Below the pieces are notes generated by a model. The model was not told where the DNA came from and did no database searches. It saw nothing but the letters and a program-made list of their open reading frames with translations. 64,000 nt of DNA. Source: Armillaria gallica (lineage: Eukaryota > Basidiomycota > Agaricomycetes > Agaricales > Physalacriaceae). Shown here in pieces: positions 1-13,158 of this stretch. The DNA is taken from positions 5,270,001 through 5,334,000 of the forward strand of contig JBANDB010000005.1 of assembly GCA_037576215.1 (NCBI GenBank), given 5' to 3'. The number at the start of each line of letters is the position of its first letter. Within the stretch, counting starts at the first letter, position 1. The position numbers and the translations under genes were made by a program.

Positions 1-3000
1 GTTTCCGGCGGGGTAGGTCTCGATCCCCTTCTCTGATCATCCCTAGCATTACCCACTATATTTGGGCCACCAAATCGTCTTCTTTCTGTTGAATGCAACA
101 GTGCGACCGTCCGGCCCGCGAAAGATCACTGATTATTGAAATTCGCGTTGGCATTTAATTTGAGCATGTGTTCAAGGACAGTACGGCAGCTTGTTGTGAC
201 TTTGCTCATGATGAAAAGGGCTTTTGTGGTGACTTCAGCTTCGAGAACAATGTTGTGAGCGTCCGAAACCCGACGGCAGAACTGGGAAAGACTCGAGGAG
301 GCATAGCAGAGGAAAGGTGGCGATGGCCGGCGGTATGGGCAGTCAATAACTCTCAGAGGACCTGTGTTGGAGTAAGCCTCGGCTTTCTTAGGGAAAAAAT
401 GATACAGACTTAGAAATCCTGTCTCTGCTCCAAGACTTTTCCACCTATCTTTCCTTCATGTCAAACTTCCTCTACTCAAACGCGATGCGAACTTGGTCCA
501 AGCACCGTCTCTTTCCCATATTCCTGACCCGTAACAAAATCCTCTGATTGTCCGGACCGAACAGGATTCGTCTCAGTCTCCCTTCCATCTCGGCATGTGG
601 TACGAATGCCATTTGGCAGATGAGCCACCCCATGATGGAGAAGTAAGCCCAGGGACGAAATCGCCACCACAAGAGAATCGAACACCATAAAAGACTGATA
701 CGGATCTTGTCAAGGTTTGAACAGTGATTACTCGGAAAATTTTAGTAACCGGAAGTTGAGGTTGCAACGTGATGGAGCGTGCACTACATAGATATCCGCT
801 ACGAAATAAGACAGGCTTCGTTTTCGAGAAAGATACGACGCACCAAATCAGAGGTCACCGTTTGGACTTCATCTCCAGCTGACTCTAGCCCTGTAGCGTA
901 AATAGTACAGTATTATCATGATCCTGGTGCTCCGGAGGCTGAGTCTGTCGGAAAAATCAGTTTAACTTTGCGCACAAGGCCAGAGGCACGCACCCTTTTT
1001 AATTCATCTTCTTTCTGCTCGTACCTCTCTCTAACTATACCATACGGTCCAGGACCCGGCAATGCGATCTTCGCGAAAAGAAGTCCAGAAAGAGAAGATC
1101 GCTTCCGCTAGGGCAAACGCGATGCATTATCGTACCAGTTGCGAGCGCGAGATATTGGGAGGGAAAGGAAAGAAAAAGAGATCCACTGGACGATGGTGGT
1201 GGTTTTTATGAGTGAATGCAGAATCACAAGCCCCAAGAAAACACATGCCAAAAAATTGCTTTTTTGGGGCCGATCACTCATGATCATCCCCGCAATTCTC
1301 GACCATGCCCCAGACGCGTTCTGGACAGGGAGTGACCTCCAAAACAAGAACGAAAATCCTATACAATTGCTATAGCATCCTTGGCTTCGTGGGGGATTTT
1401 GAATTAATTTTTGTCGGTACTTGTAGTCTAGATAACGACGAAGAGTTGTACTTAATCCGACGTGGAAAGCACTAGAGTCTATGGATCGCGTACTAGGTGT
1501 ATATTTAAATAATATGTATTGGTACGCCATCTTATTTGAACACAATACTGATGATTTGTTTAGCTACCATTCATTGCCCGGCTGCTTAGCCGTTGTTTGA
1601 GCTTTGAAGCACATGGAGGCACACCTAATGTAAAACGATCTGCAGTCATAGAATAAGAAGAAGGTCCGACTGATTAGGCGCTGCGCTCTCCACGGCATAC
1701 CGCTAAGGGTAGCCAGCCGCATCAAACGGGCGCTGACCGTCAAAGTTGAGCGCACGAGGCCGAAACATCATGATAGTAACGCGTGAACGGAGACTGCTCT
1801 CCGAAGGTCTTGACGACCGTATTCCAAAGGCGAGAAAGGGCCCATAGGTAGACCTGGATCCGCGTTAAAGAAGGTGAGACGCTAGCTGAACGGGGATTTC
1901 AAAAAAAAAGACGGTAGAGGTAGGGTTGAGTTAGTGAGGGAAGATACTGCAAAGATACAGAGTAAGTCAGCCACGAGTCGCGCTAAGATAACCGAAGCAG
2001 GCGGCCGGTCATTGGTATATGGTTACTTACAATTGACGAATGCATTGTACAATGGTAAGTAAGGCAATTGTTGAGCATTGTTACCCCCGTTGGGTATGTT
2101 GCATCAGTGAGGGACCATATCACTCGGGTTTTTACGAATGAATTGACTGGACCCTATCACGGTGTATGTATATGAATGCAAAGTTCTGGACAGGACGGTA
2201 TGCTCTCCGGGGAATAAATGAACAGCGACGCAATAGGGTTACAGGGCTCGAGGCGAGCGTCTCAATAAATTATTCCCAGTTATACAAGGCCAGGGCGCTT
2301 TGAAACGCTTTCGGAACCGATGAGCCAAGCCTGAAAATGTTACGTACATCTCGCTTTCGCTCCGAAACAGGCCGGCGGTCGTAGCATTGTAAAAAAAAAA
2401 TGTTTGTACAACCGCTATCGGTATCAGCAGACCTGCGCACTCTACCGGACTTTGAGAGCAGCGAGAAGACAGCGCAGGGCTGGAGACAGGCTCAGAGAGG
2501 CAGTCAGGATTCAAAGAATCAAGACTGCAAAGTGTCGCCATCAATTTCCAAACGCCACGCAGCCACAGATGTATGAAAGAACGATCCCCAGATGCACGTG
2601 GCTGTAAGTGAGAACTCAGGACTTGAGAGTGAGAAGGACAATGATTTGCGCTGATGAAAACAGTGATGGGTAACGAGATGATTACCCTAGAGAAGTTGTA
2701 CACCGAGGAGCAAAGTAGTAAGCATCTGACTTTTTCACCTCAAACGCGCCGCGGTCGCGTACAGATCAAAGGGAACGGGTAAATCTGCATGTGCGGTATG
2801 GCGCGTTGGTCGGCGAGCTTGTTTCCACGGATCCATCAACCTCTCTCCGACGATGGGAGGGACAGTATACTCCGGTACCAAGGGACGCAAAAGGCCCGGA
2901 CTTGGACGGATGAGAGAAGTGATCGGTAGCATAATACTTCCGCAAATGGAAAAATAGCTTAGTCAGCAGAGCATTTGGTCCCAATACGGGTACTCACTCC

Positions 3001-3259
3001 TTGCTTACTGCTTCCACGCTGGGCGACGACAGGGAGCAGGAAATTTGCTGGCAGAAAGATTCCAAGGTATGCCAGTTTTTTCTGAATGATAACTACAGTA
3101 TACTTAATGATCTGCAGCTCCACTTGGTGTAGTATAGAATCTCGATTGGAATCATCTTTACCTCGGACTTTCCTGATTGGAATAGGTTGCAGGGACAGTA
3201 TCCTATAAGTAAAGTCAGTACTCGAACTGCTATGTGTATACAGAGAAACTTATCTCACT
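1..3259. other. Gene-poor left flank
   Basis: No reading frame here has the length, splice structure or recognisable residues of a gene. The open frames are short (mostly 60-150 codons), overlap each other on both strands and lack family motifs. A run on the minus strand near 472-672 reads as a semi-plausible peptide but has no visible partner exons. A start or end of a neighbouring gene outside the window cannot be excluded. Confidence 0.5.
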
Positions 3260-4806
3260 ATGTCGTCTACAGGTTACCGGCGTCGAGCAAGGACTTCTTC
3301 CACGACGAGCACAGACTCGGCAGATGCACCACGACCAACGCTGGCACGCGAACATCCTCTGAGTACGTCGACACTCCGTAGCCTGCAGCGCTCGCCCGAA
3401 TTTACAGCGCTGGATCATCCATTCATCCTGCTCGACTGCCCGCCCCCTCCCTATTCTCCCAAGGGCTCCACTCCATTCCCCCCTCTGTGTTCAGTTCTTG
3501 CATCCAGTCCCGGTTCCGATATCTCTAGCGGACCAAGCTCTCCGGATACCTCTCCCGAACCTTCTCCAACTCTCTTTACGCCTGCTTTTGCGTACCCCCC
3601 TGTCCTCCCACGACCGTCTAACGCGTCACGGTTCCCACGAAAGAAGGTCAAATCAGCGCCTTCGCTTCACACTCCTTCGCGTCCCCCCACTCAGTTTCTG
3701 AGGCGAAGAAGATCATCCCTTCGCATGGCCGATAGCGACGACGACGACAGTCGAGACGAGGAAGATGACGAGATGATCTTCATGTCTCACTCTCACTCCA
3801 CTAGCAAATCTCCCAGTCTACGTTCTCGCATCTTCGGCTTCGCAAACGGGTCTCCCAAAGTACGGGACAGACTCATTTGCACAACTCCCGGACATATCGG
3901 AGCTGGAGAGACAGAAACCGAAGCAGATGAACCTGTGAGTACTTCTTCCCACCATAATGAATAGACATCGGTTCTTCTCCATCTTGGCGCTGTGTTCGTT
4001 GATTTATTTGCGCCTCAGTCATTGTTGTTATCAAAACTTGATACTAACTGCATTGTTTTTTTCTTAGCCTCATCGGCTTCCCACGTCCCGAAAAAAATCT
4101 CTATCAAGCCCTCTTGTTCCACCCAATACGCTTCAACAATCACTTACACCACTGCTCTTTGAATCCTCTCGCTTGCTGTCTATCGTTCCCGCAGTCGTTG
4201 GTGCCATCTACAACATTTATCTATTCTCTCAACCACCCACTTCCCGTATCAATGGACGTGCTCCCCCTGAACGTGTGGACTACTTCATTTCAGCCCTGTG
4301 GGTAAGCAAATCTGTTCCTGTACACTCGGAGCCTTAAATTGATGCGTCACCGCCAGGCTATATTGACCGGATGGCAGTGCCTATGCCTTACGACCGGACT
4401 TTTGACCCGGTGGCGGCATTATTACCCGCCGCTCGCCACACTTATCCGCCTCCTCGCCCTCCAGGCGATCTGCTGGCCTGCTACCCATCTGACTCTCTCC
4501 ATCCTGGAGCACGACAAACGTCCTGTTATCGTATGGGCTATTGTCGGCACCACTACCTGCGCGAGCAGGAGCGTGCAGATATGGGTCACGAGTAATCTTT
4601 GGCAGGAACCAAAAAAGGACGGCCCTGTCGTCAATGGGAAAATTTCTCCTGAGGAGAGTCGGAGCCTGAGGTGGCGTGGCGGAAAATGGGGCGGGCGCAG
4701 ATGGGACTGGACAGCGGTCGGCGTGAGGTGTATGCTGCCGGCCGGGGTGCTTTATTTTCTGATGGCTTGGGCTGAACAATTGAGAAGGGAGTGGTCTGGA
4801 TGCTAA
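3260..4806 (+). CDS. EOS1: EOS1-like N-glycosylation membrane protein
   Basis: Three exons (3260-3934, 4068-4301, 4357-4806), all phase 0, give 452 aa. The first intron has a classic TACTAAC branch point near 4040. Exon 1 codes a Ser/Pro-rich, low-complexity N-terminus with an acidic Asp/Glu patch around residues 155-168. Exons 2 and 3 hold several hydrophobic segments, including one rich in Leu/Ile followed by CWPATHLTL, which I recognise from the fungal EOS1 family. In yeast, Eos1 is an ER membrane protein needed for normal N-glycosylation and oxidative-stress tolerance; its biochemical role is not settled. The start was chosen as the first ATG of the open exon, in a good context (CTCACTATG). 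The long disordered N-terminus makes it longer than yeast Eos1. The family call is from memory of the conserved C-terminal half. Confidence 0.68.
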
Positions 4807-5528
4807 TTCAGTTGCTTTGCCCCCTTTTTGATGTATACTTATCGGGTTTCTTTTTTTCCACTTTGACTTTCACTGATTATCGCTGTCTCAAAAAGTTTTA
4901 GATCTCTTTTCACTGTAACATCAGGGATAACTTATCGCATCGGACTTGTACAGGAGTTCATATCATAGATTCAGGTTACGCATCTGCAGTCTGCCAATAG
5001 AAACGCGCAGATCTTTCACAATCATCTGGAGCCCAAGTGAGCATGCACATACAGGAGCGAGCATTTCAAAATGGGCTCAGGTTCATCGTACCCTGCATCA
5101 AGCGCGCACTCGTCATTGCCTGCCTCTTTCACCGGGGAACAATATCGATGGCGGTACCACCCTGCGTAGGTCTAACCATTGTACATGTGGGAAAGATAAT
5201 GGGATCAGACCCCAGGTGCATCTACGGCATTATGAAAATTAACCACTCTCCAAAGTCAGGACTTTGCTTGCTTATCTTCTTCAGGGAAAAGAGAGAAGCC
5301 ATAAGATACCATGAGCGGATGCTGTCTATTTACTACTATTGAAAAAGTGCTCTGCTGACCCTGCCTTAAATTAGGGATGCTTGGAGGGCCATTCCAGGGC
5401 GCTTCGTGTCCTCAGGGACTTGGAAATGTACCGTCAAAAAGAGCGATGGACCAGAACCAGCTACTTATTGTTTGAAGGGGGCCATGCCGATCGCTCGCCT
5501 GGAAAAAAAGGCACCGACGTCGATATTC
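4807..5528. other. Intergenic, 3' ends of EOS1-like and DPH2 converge
   Basis: Between two convergent genes. Only short out-of-context open frames are present. It probably holds both 3' UTRs and terminators; nothing specific was recognised. Confidence 0.6.
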
Positions 5529-7462
5529 TCATTTATGATCGTCCGTATACCCGCTCGCGATGCCGACGCGCCCTTGTTCTAGTACACTCGGCGAGTCTTC
5601 ACCTACTCGCATGTCCAGACCACGATATGCCCGAGTTTGTAAGAAGTCGCCTATAGGAGAAGGTCAATGAAAAATAATGCATAGACGCCGATGGATATAT
5701 GATGTACCTGCGGCACTATCAGGGAGCCTCGCAATAGAGCTGTCCCCATTCCGGGCTACGAGTGCTTGACTATCGATGGATAGCGTATCTAGGAAGGATC
5801 CGTTATAACCTCGTTGCCAATCAGAAGAAGCACGTACCTCCATATCGTTTTGCGTGTCGATATCTGCCCGTTATTAGTGAAAACATAGGTTGGTCGCGGT
5901 CTTCCGTTTGTCCATTCTGTACCTCAAATCGATCTAAAAACATGATGAGTAAGGAAGCGTATGAATGAAGACGGGCCGAACCTTGTTCAGCGAGTAGCTT
6001 TTCGAAATCCAAGATATACCGGCCCGTCCAGTTTTGTTCTGCCTGCAAGGCAATTTCGAGCTCGTACGGGGTTACGATCGGTCGCAAGAAGTCCTGTAAG
6101 ATCGTCTAGTGCACATCATACAGATACTGTCGGACTAACTTTGGCGTCGATAAGACTATTTTCAGGACAGGCCACAAGAACGAAACATTCGACTTCTAGA
6201 AAATTGGCAAGCTTCGCGGGATTCAGTTTCCCGACGCTGATGGTATAGCTTTTCTTGTGCGCGCGTTTTAGAATGTCCCGAATGTGCTTGATTAGAGGAA
6301 GATAGTTTGCAACGCCCAATGTTCCAACTAGGATGCCAAAAACATCCGCGTCTCGGGCTTTTTGAACAACGGCATAGCGTCTCATAAGAAGCCTGTTCGT
6401 TCGTGATGATTCTAAACGGGTGGCTTTGGAATCGGGATCATAGGATATCACCTAGATACGTGACGGGTCAGCATAGCTTGGAAAGCGGCAGAAGAAAACA
6501 CCACTAGCATCACAAAAGGAGTGGGTTATTAGTAGATTCGTTAAGCCCAGGCTCTCTCCACCGATGTAGAATATGGTCGATTTCGTTGATTTATCGTCAG
6601 ATGACTGAGGTTCATGGGTAGGGTTTATATGCATTCGCGAGATGCCATCAGAGAGCTTAGAGACAAGCGCGTCTGGATTGACCGGGTACAGTCTGCTTGG
6701 GACTTCAGAGTACCGTATTTCCGTGTTAAGGCTTTGTCTTAATCCGTCGACAAGCTTCGCTATTGGAAAGGGTCAGCTTGGGGGACAGGAACGTTATACT
6801 AAGTCTTGCCTGATGCATGAGTATAGGCAACATCGTGACGGACAACGAAAACACTATCTTGAGACTCAGATACCATGTTCGCAAGCTTTTCTATACAGTC
6901 ATCAAGATCGATCGGTTTCTTGCCAAAGACATACATCACGGGCAAGCGATGTGTTCTATAGATTATTGGTTAGATGGGCTGCCTAAACCTCCACGGCATG
7001 ACGAACTGGCTCATGCACGCGTGCCCGTAGTGGACAATTGCAGTCGCATCGACATGTTGCGAAGCCACCTCATCCACGCAACAGCTATGGGATACAATTA
7101 GACAACACTCGAAGGGGTGCGACGGTAGCATACCTGCCGTAGGATGTGTCTGCCAGAATGTAGAGGTCTCGACTGCCAACTTTGTTCTTCAGGCTGCGGT
7201 ATATCCGTACAGAATCGTGGAGGAGTTCATCAGGAAATTGAAGAGCCACCTAGCCCTCGTCATATCTGAGCTTTGAGAAAGACGTGAAGAGAACAAAATT
7301 AATTACTCGCTGATAATCTCCAATCGAAATCCATTGTGCAGTTTCATCAATTTCATAGTAATCTTCGAATTTCTGGCTTGCCAAGTGAAGGGCCGTTTCG
7401 TCGGGCCTCACGTCGACGACACGGGATATTGGATCTTCGCTGGATGAAGAAAAGGTAGCCAT
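5529..7462 (-). CDS. DPH2: Diphthamide biosynthesis protein 2
   Basis: Nine exons on the minus strand (7307-7462, 7134-7249, 7007-7084, 6810-6955, about 6500-6759, 6140-6451, 5838-6093, 5708-5755, 5529-5650) give 497 aa, normal for the family. DPH2 pairs with DPH1 in the first step of diphthamide synthesis, transferring the aminocarboxypropyl group of S-adenosylmethionine to a histidine of elongation factor 2 in the cytosol. Seen here: the [10 protein letters not shown] start of the core, [10 protein letters not shown] with the cluster-type cysteines, a second HYGHAC stretch, [13 protein letters not shown], a VACPENS cysteine near the third domain, and the C-terminal [12 protein letters not shown] and [11 protein letters not shown] signature. 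The intron after exon 4 starts with GC (CAG|GCAAG), a GC-AG intron. The donor after exon 5 is uncertain (weak GT near 6499, or a nearby GC donor). It is divergent from the YPP1-like gene 265 bp away. Confidence 0.93.
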
Positions 7463-7727
7463 GAGTACCGGACAAAAGCCAAGGTATCTTTACCTGCAGA
7501 TACAGGCAAAATATTGAAAGGTTTGTCTAACTCTTTTATACGAATTATTCCAAATACGGTGAAGTGCTGAGTATATTTTTACCGAGTTTGAAGCGGAAAT
7601 ATTAAAAAGAAACTTTTAATATTTATTGCATATTTATCAGTAAAAATGTTTATATTTCGAACATTTTGGCACAAATATACGTCATTATGGTTACAAAGTA
7701 GAACCAAATCGATCAACTTCCGCTGTA
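7463..7727. promoter_or_regulatory. Shared divergent promoter of DPH2 and YPP1-like gene
   Basis: 265 bp separate the two start codons. The stretch is AT-rich, especially 7560-7700, with several TATTTAT/ATATTTT runs. It must contain both core promoters because the genes face away from each other. No specific factor site was identified. Confidence 0.55.
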
Positions 7728-10700
7728 ATGTCAACCACCAAGGACAAGTTCTACTGGTCCCAGCTCAGAGCAGCGCTGACCAGCGGCCAGTGGTCGTCGG
7801 CGTCTCCATCGAAAGCGCTGAACGGAACTTCACTGTCGTGGTCCAATCTATTTCGAAAATTCAATAAGCATTGCAAGGGATACGAAGATGTCGCTGAAGT
7901 AGCATCACAAACACATGCTCTGGCTCTCCTACTTGCGGCGAGCTCCAAGGATGACGACCAGGACTCCGCACCGCGAGCTGGAGAATATTCTTTGGAGCTG
8001 GGAGACGAGTCTGTCCTCGCAGAGGAGCGGAAAGGGGAGGCACAGACTGGGTACGACATACTGAAGAAACTCGAGTCGTCGAATTTCGACGTGAGTCTTT
8101 GCTTTTTATTGCCTTGCTACTTACCGAAATATTCCAAGACACTGAATTTCGCCCTAGCATACTACGCGTATGCATTCGGAAATCCCACTGAATGTCTGTC
8201 GCACCTAAGCAAGGTTCCAGACGTCGTCCACATCCAAAATCATATCCCCCTTCCCCAGACTCTGCGCGCAAGCTCTTCGGCATTGCGAGTACCAAAGACT
8301 ATCACCGCAATCGTTGAATCTTCAATATCCTCAGCTGGCGCGAGTATTATTTCCGATGCCTCGGTTTCCATTCCCGAAATCAAGGACGGCCGCGCATGGG
8401 CTCTGACGGAGACATTACGAAGTCTCTGTCTACAAGGTAAGAAGCATTATGTATTTAGAAACCTTTTCGCTGCTTATACCCCTTAGGAATGTCCTACGAG
8501 ACACTATTTCCTGAAAACTTAACACGTGCTTTAGCATCCTATTCCGCAGCCATCCCCCTCCTGACCATCGTAGAATCAGAAATTACATCCGCGGTAGCTC
8601 CTACCGCCACCGGTAAGCTCGACTTTGCTTCGTTTACGCGCTTTCGGGAGCTATGGCGCTGGGTGGAGCGTCTTATTTGGAGGGCCGTCATTTTATCTTC
8701 GCGGACATCCAATGTCCACCAAAATGACGCGTCACTGTGGACGTGGTTGGACCATTACTCGTCTTGTAGCGCTTACTGGCCGTCAAATTTCCGTACCGCC
8801 CATCGCTCCGCCATTTCGGTCCTTTATCTCCGTGCGTTGATAATTCGCTACGGCCATGACCCTAGTATCACCCCCCGTGCTAAGCCGCCAGTCTGGTTGC
8901 ATACCGCTCGCTCAATCGTACAGGAGTACCGAGCTATTTTGAGCGTGTCAACCAAATTTCCCAAGGCTGGGGAACGAAATATCAAAGTGGAAGAATTCGT
9001 AGATCTATGCGTCGGGATCTGGGAGGCTAGCGGTGCTGTGGGAGAGTACACTGGATGGGTACTAGATGTAAGATTCGTCGGATTTATTCTCATATCCGAT
9101 TTGATATATTTCGTAGGTCCTTTGGTGGGCGACCCGTATGACGTTTAACTCCTTCAGGATTTTGCGGCATATGATGCGGTTACTGCACGTATCTGGAGAC
9201 ATAAATCTTGCGAAGCGTACGCTTCGCTTGTATGTTCAAGTTGTAGGAAAGGCATGGCAAGCTAGCGATGCCGGTGTAGGTGCCGACACGGACACAGATC
9301 AGGACTGGGTGGAAACCCTGGTCTATGGGATACGGATGTTATGCAAATTCGCTTCAATGGCCAATGGCATCGAAGGGATTGAGGACGTCCGAGAAGCAGA
9401 AACATTGGTAGAGAAAGCAAAAACCCGTTTGGACAAAAATAACCAGGCACTCGTTGCAAGCCTCCTTCTGGCAGAAGGCGTATGCCAGTCCGTGATGGCC
9501 CTTAAACGTATGCTTCTAAATTATCTGTTCTTCTTGGCATTATACTCATAATTTGCGTAAGAGCAAGACCCACACAGTCGTTCGCAGCGGCTCGCCAAAG
9601 CTCATGCGCTTTTGATCCGTTCTTCCCAAACCTTTCCAACACCGTCTACTTGCTATCACCTCGCGTTATCCTTCGCGCGCTCTGGGGAACTGCAAGATTT
9701 ACAGCAGGCTATTGCTAACGCAGGGCTAGCCGTTGAGGGCGACTCTAAGGAAGTACGATATTGGCATCTGCTAGGACTCCTCACTGCCGCGACCGAGCAG
9801 TGGGAGGCTGCCGAGATGGCCCTGGAGACAGGGGCTGCCATTGGCGAGGAAGAAGTATCTGTTGTTGACGGCTCCTGCCCGCCTGAAGCTACCCAGAAGG
9901 ACCCGGACAACGAATTACTTGGTGTCCCCTCACCTACAGCCAATGGCAACGGCCGGGTGATTGATGGTCTCCCTCGCACCAATGATGATCGTCACCCTGC
10001 GCTCAATGGTACGGAAGAGGTTCCGGAAGTACAGCCAATCTACCTCCTCGGCAAGGACGATCATGATATTCCCCCTGCTTCAAATTTACTCCAACCCGCC
10101 CAGGATCATCCTTCACCCTCGCGGCAAGAACTGTTCGAAAATTCATTACAGCTTCGAATGACCCAGGTCGCGCTGACAGAAATCGTCGAAGGTGCCGAGG
10201 GCGCTTCTCAGATGCTTCCCGAAATATTTGTATGGACCGCTGACAGAGTGGGCCATTCTGTAACTGATACAGGTGAGGCTTTCTTTGGCTTTCAAACCTC
10301 TCTTGTCGTCTTTTTATTCATCTCCGTCAGTGAGGAGCTCCTTGGATGGTGGGAGATCAACGATGCAGCTCAAGTCGCCGTCAGAGTTAATCCTTTCACC
10401 AGTTGTAACCAACCCAGAAACGCTCGAACAAAACGGCGAAGAAAAGCGGCGACTCTCGATAGCGCATTCTGGGTCGACGGAGCAGCCTGTCCCACCCATA
10501 CCTATCACTATATCTCCGGCAACGCCAGATGGACAATCTCAGGACCCAGAATATGTGCAATCCATGGCTTTGCATGATGAGAAAGCCACAAAACGAAGTG
10601 ACGATCACGAGAGGGATGCATCCAAATCTAAAAAGGTCCAAAAAATGCTCAAAAACCGGGTCCATAAGAGCGGTGCACGGATAAGCAACATATCGAAGAA

Positions 10701-11527
10701 AATTGGTAGTGGAGTCGTAAGGAACGGAAGTTTACTAAGATCTAATTCGGCACCAGGTAGATTCGATTTGTTTTGTTGTACACTTCTTCATTCATATATA
10801 TCCCTCAGATTTCCACGCAGTACTCCGTCAGACCGCGTATCAAGCCTCATCGATACATTCCCGAAGACGATTGAGCTTGCTCATCAAATCATCTGATTCT
10901 GTCCCTAACGAGTCACCGCCACCACCGCCCACGCCTGCGCTACCTCAGCAAACGACATCGAATAAAAGGACAGCTCGTGAGACACGACTTCTGAGTGACC
11001 TATGGCTGATGTCTGCGGCAACTTTCAGGCGGTTAGGAAAGATCGAACAGGCCAGGGGCGCCATCCAGGAAGCAGAAGTCCGAGATGAGAAAAACCCTGC
11101 TGTTTGGGTGCAGGTAACCATTCCCTCCCTTCCTCCCTTGTCCACTCTTGCTGACGCTGTGCATCAGCTTGGTTTGTACCACGTCGCTCTAGGCCAATCC
11201 CAAGATGCCATCGACACTTTCCAGAAAGCGCTGTTCATCTCTCCGGACAACGTCCCCGCTGCGGTCCACCTGTGCAGACTGTACCTCTCTGGCGAAGCGC
11301 CGTCGTGTCCTAACATGTCGGACAATATCGACCTTGCGGCCGGTATGCTCTCTCGCCTGGCAAAGGGCCCCGGTTGGGATGTACCGGAGGTGTGGTATTT
11401 CCTAGGAAAGGCGTACGGTGCTCAGTCTCAGCGGGAGCGGGAGCGCGAGTGTCTCGGTATGGCACTGACGTTGTCGGAGCGGCGGGGAGTACGGGAGATA
11501 AGCGCTGCACTGGGATGGTGTTTGTGA
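7728..11527 (+). CDS. YPP1: YPP1/TTC7-like TPR protein (PI4-kinase complex)
   Basis: Eight exons (7728-8090, 8139-8436, 8487-9067, 9117-9507, 9562-10272, 10331-10756, 10809-11113, 11168-11527) join in frame to 1144 aa. The C-terminal third holds TPR-type helices, for example around LGKIEQARGAIQEAEVRD and LYHVALGQSQDAIDTFQKA, and more alpha-helical repeats precede them. The middle (about residues 640-930) is a long Ser/Pro/Lys-rich linker. Yeast Ypp1 and animal TTC7 are scaffolds that, with Efr3, place the phosphatidylinositol 4-kinase Stt4 at the plasma membrane; the yeast protein was first described in cargo transport. The N-terminus (MSTTKDKFYWSQLRAAL) and the length fit the fungal family as I know it. 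The assignment to YPP1 rather than another TPR scaffold is an inference from overall architecture. Confidence 0.75.
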
Positions 11528-11743
11528 TTCCTTTCTGGGCTTCTGGTGGAATATATACCCACTGCGGTATGCAGTATTATAATTCATTATCTTCTTCCCC
11601 TTAGTATAGTGCAGCATCTAGGTAGTAGCTGAGCAATACTCGCACTTTGGATCAAGAACGTTGCAAGAATTGATACTGACAGCTTTAGATATTCAAGACT
11701 AAGACAGTATGAGACAAACGACGGCTTTCTGTCAACTGCAACC
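11528..11743. other. Intergenic spacer
   Basis: Short spacer between two plus-strand genes, with the 3' UTR of the YPP1-like gene and the promoter of the next one. No other feature seen. Confidence 0.6.
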
Positions 11744-12733
11744 ATGTCTGCATCTGGACTTAATCCTCGGTTCAAGGTATTGCTCCATTAAATACTCATT
11801 CGTGACTGACGCCGTGCTGGCTCATTGTCAGGGTATCCAGGGCGACGACTTTTTGGCCATAATGAAACATTCCTCAAAGGTGTCCTTTCGCGGATTTATT
11901 ATATCTACGATGTCGTGTTGACATAGCTCAAATAGGACCAGAACGAGATAACAGTCCTTGCTAATGCCTTATGCACCCTCCTCGATGATCACGAATCGTT
12001 CCACTTGAACCTTAAGTGCTTGATCACACAAGCGTCCCTCGCAGCTGTCTTTCGACACTCGACCATCTCCAGCATTCTTACTCCTATTCGAGACATTGCT
12101 GTAGAATTCTACGGGGCCACCTCCACTATGTGGAAGGAGGTGTATCTGTTCCTCCAGCAAGGATTGTATATCTTGCGCTCCGAAGCAGAGTCTTCGCATA
12201 AATATGTCGCAAACGCCGAGCATCACATACGCGCCGCTCAGGTGGACTATCTGAGAGCCTGTCAAATCATCGAATCCCGCTTTGAGGACCTTTTGTGGGA
12301 CAGTGAGGAGTTCCTAATCGAAGAGCTCCGAGGTTCCTGTGGGTTAGAGATTCTGCTCCGTCTCACCAAGTGGTACTGCTCGTTATCCTCGTACCGGCTC
12401 ATCGTCATGGAAGGTATTCCTCGGCGTCTTTCGATGCTCTGGGATGACGCGCGCGAGATATTGGCTTGCAGCAATCACTTGGGAGAGGTGATGAGCAGGA
12501 TTCAGATACGGTTTCGCAGTCCCGAATGGCGAGCGTATTATACAGGTCGAGCAGACGTTATCGAGCTGTTCACCAAGACGTTCCTTTATACGTCACGGTG
12601 GCATGATCGGGCTGAACATCATGTCGGCTGTTTGTACGAGTACAACTCTCAGGAACTTCTCATCGACGATCAGTATGTCGGGCCGTGGGACCCCACTGGG
12701 TTTGTGTGGGACTGGTATTGGTCGTGGAGGTAG
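11744..12733 (+). CDS. Hypothetical protein, 292 aa
   Basis: Not recognised. Three exons (11744-11776, 11832-11879, 11936-12733), all phase 0, with consensus introns of 55 and 56 nt. The start ATG at 11744 in CAACCATGTC gives a short first exon (MSASGLNPRFK). An ATG at 11709 would read through the first intron, but the spliced model runs better into the conserved-looking GIQGDDFLAIMKHSS. The product is mostly helical and acidic, with no signal peptide or membrane segment. It carries many Trp and Tyr residues in the C-terminal third, ending in a run of Trp (WDWYWSWR). Codon use matches the neighbours. It may be an agaricomycete-specific family. Confidence 0.6.
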
Positions 12734-13158
12734 AACAGTTGTGGATCTGATAAGACTCTATACCTGAAGTAACCCCCAGGACCCAGTGCGCGGTTCTCGT
12801 TGCACAGCCTAAAGATTAGGGAAATTGCTGTCTTGACCGACAGTAGTAGGCGATAATAGCTAAGAAAGTATTGGGTTAGGAAAAGATGATATCAGGTCTT
12901 GGTCACATTGACTACACACCAAGCGGAAGGGGTTCAACAGCGAAATATTTTGGTCTCAAGAAACCGATTGAACGCGAATCTCGCCTAGCAATGCCTATTA
13001 AGCATGCGAAATGCCTACACCCGCCGGGTATCACGAAGAGCCAAAGGTCCTGAACACTCGAACCCTGGCGAAGTACGTATACGGTATCAACGAGTAGGCC
13101 TAGTTGTAGGGGTTATTGGAAGAGGAACGGAGACCTGAAAAGAATACAATTCCGTAAT
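12734..13158. other. Intergenic
   Basis: 425 bp between convergent genes. Nothing recognised. Confidence 0.6.

Noticed and set aside
1..3259. Transposon remnant in the left flank
   Set aside because: No terminal repeats, transposase or reverse-transcriptase residues were seen.
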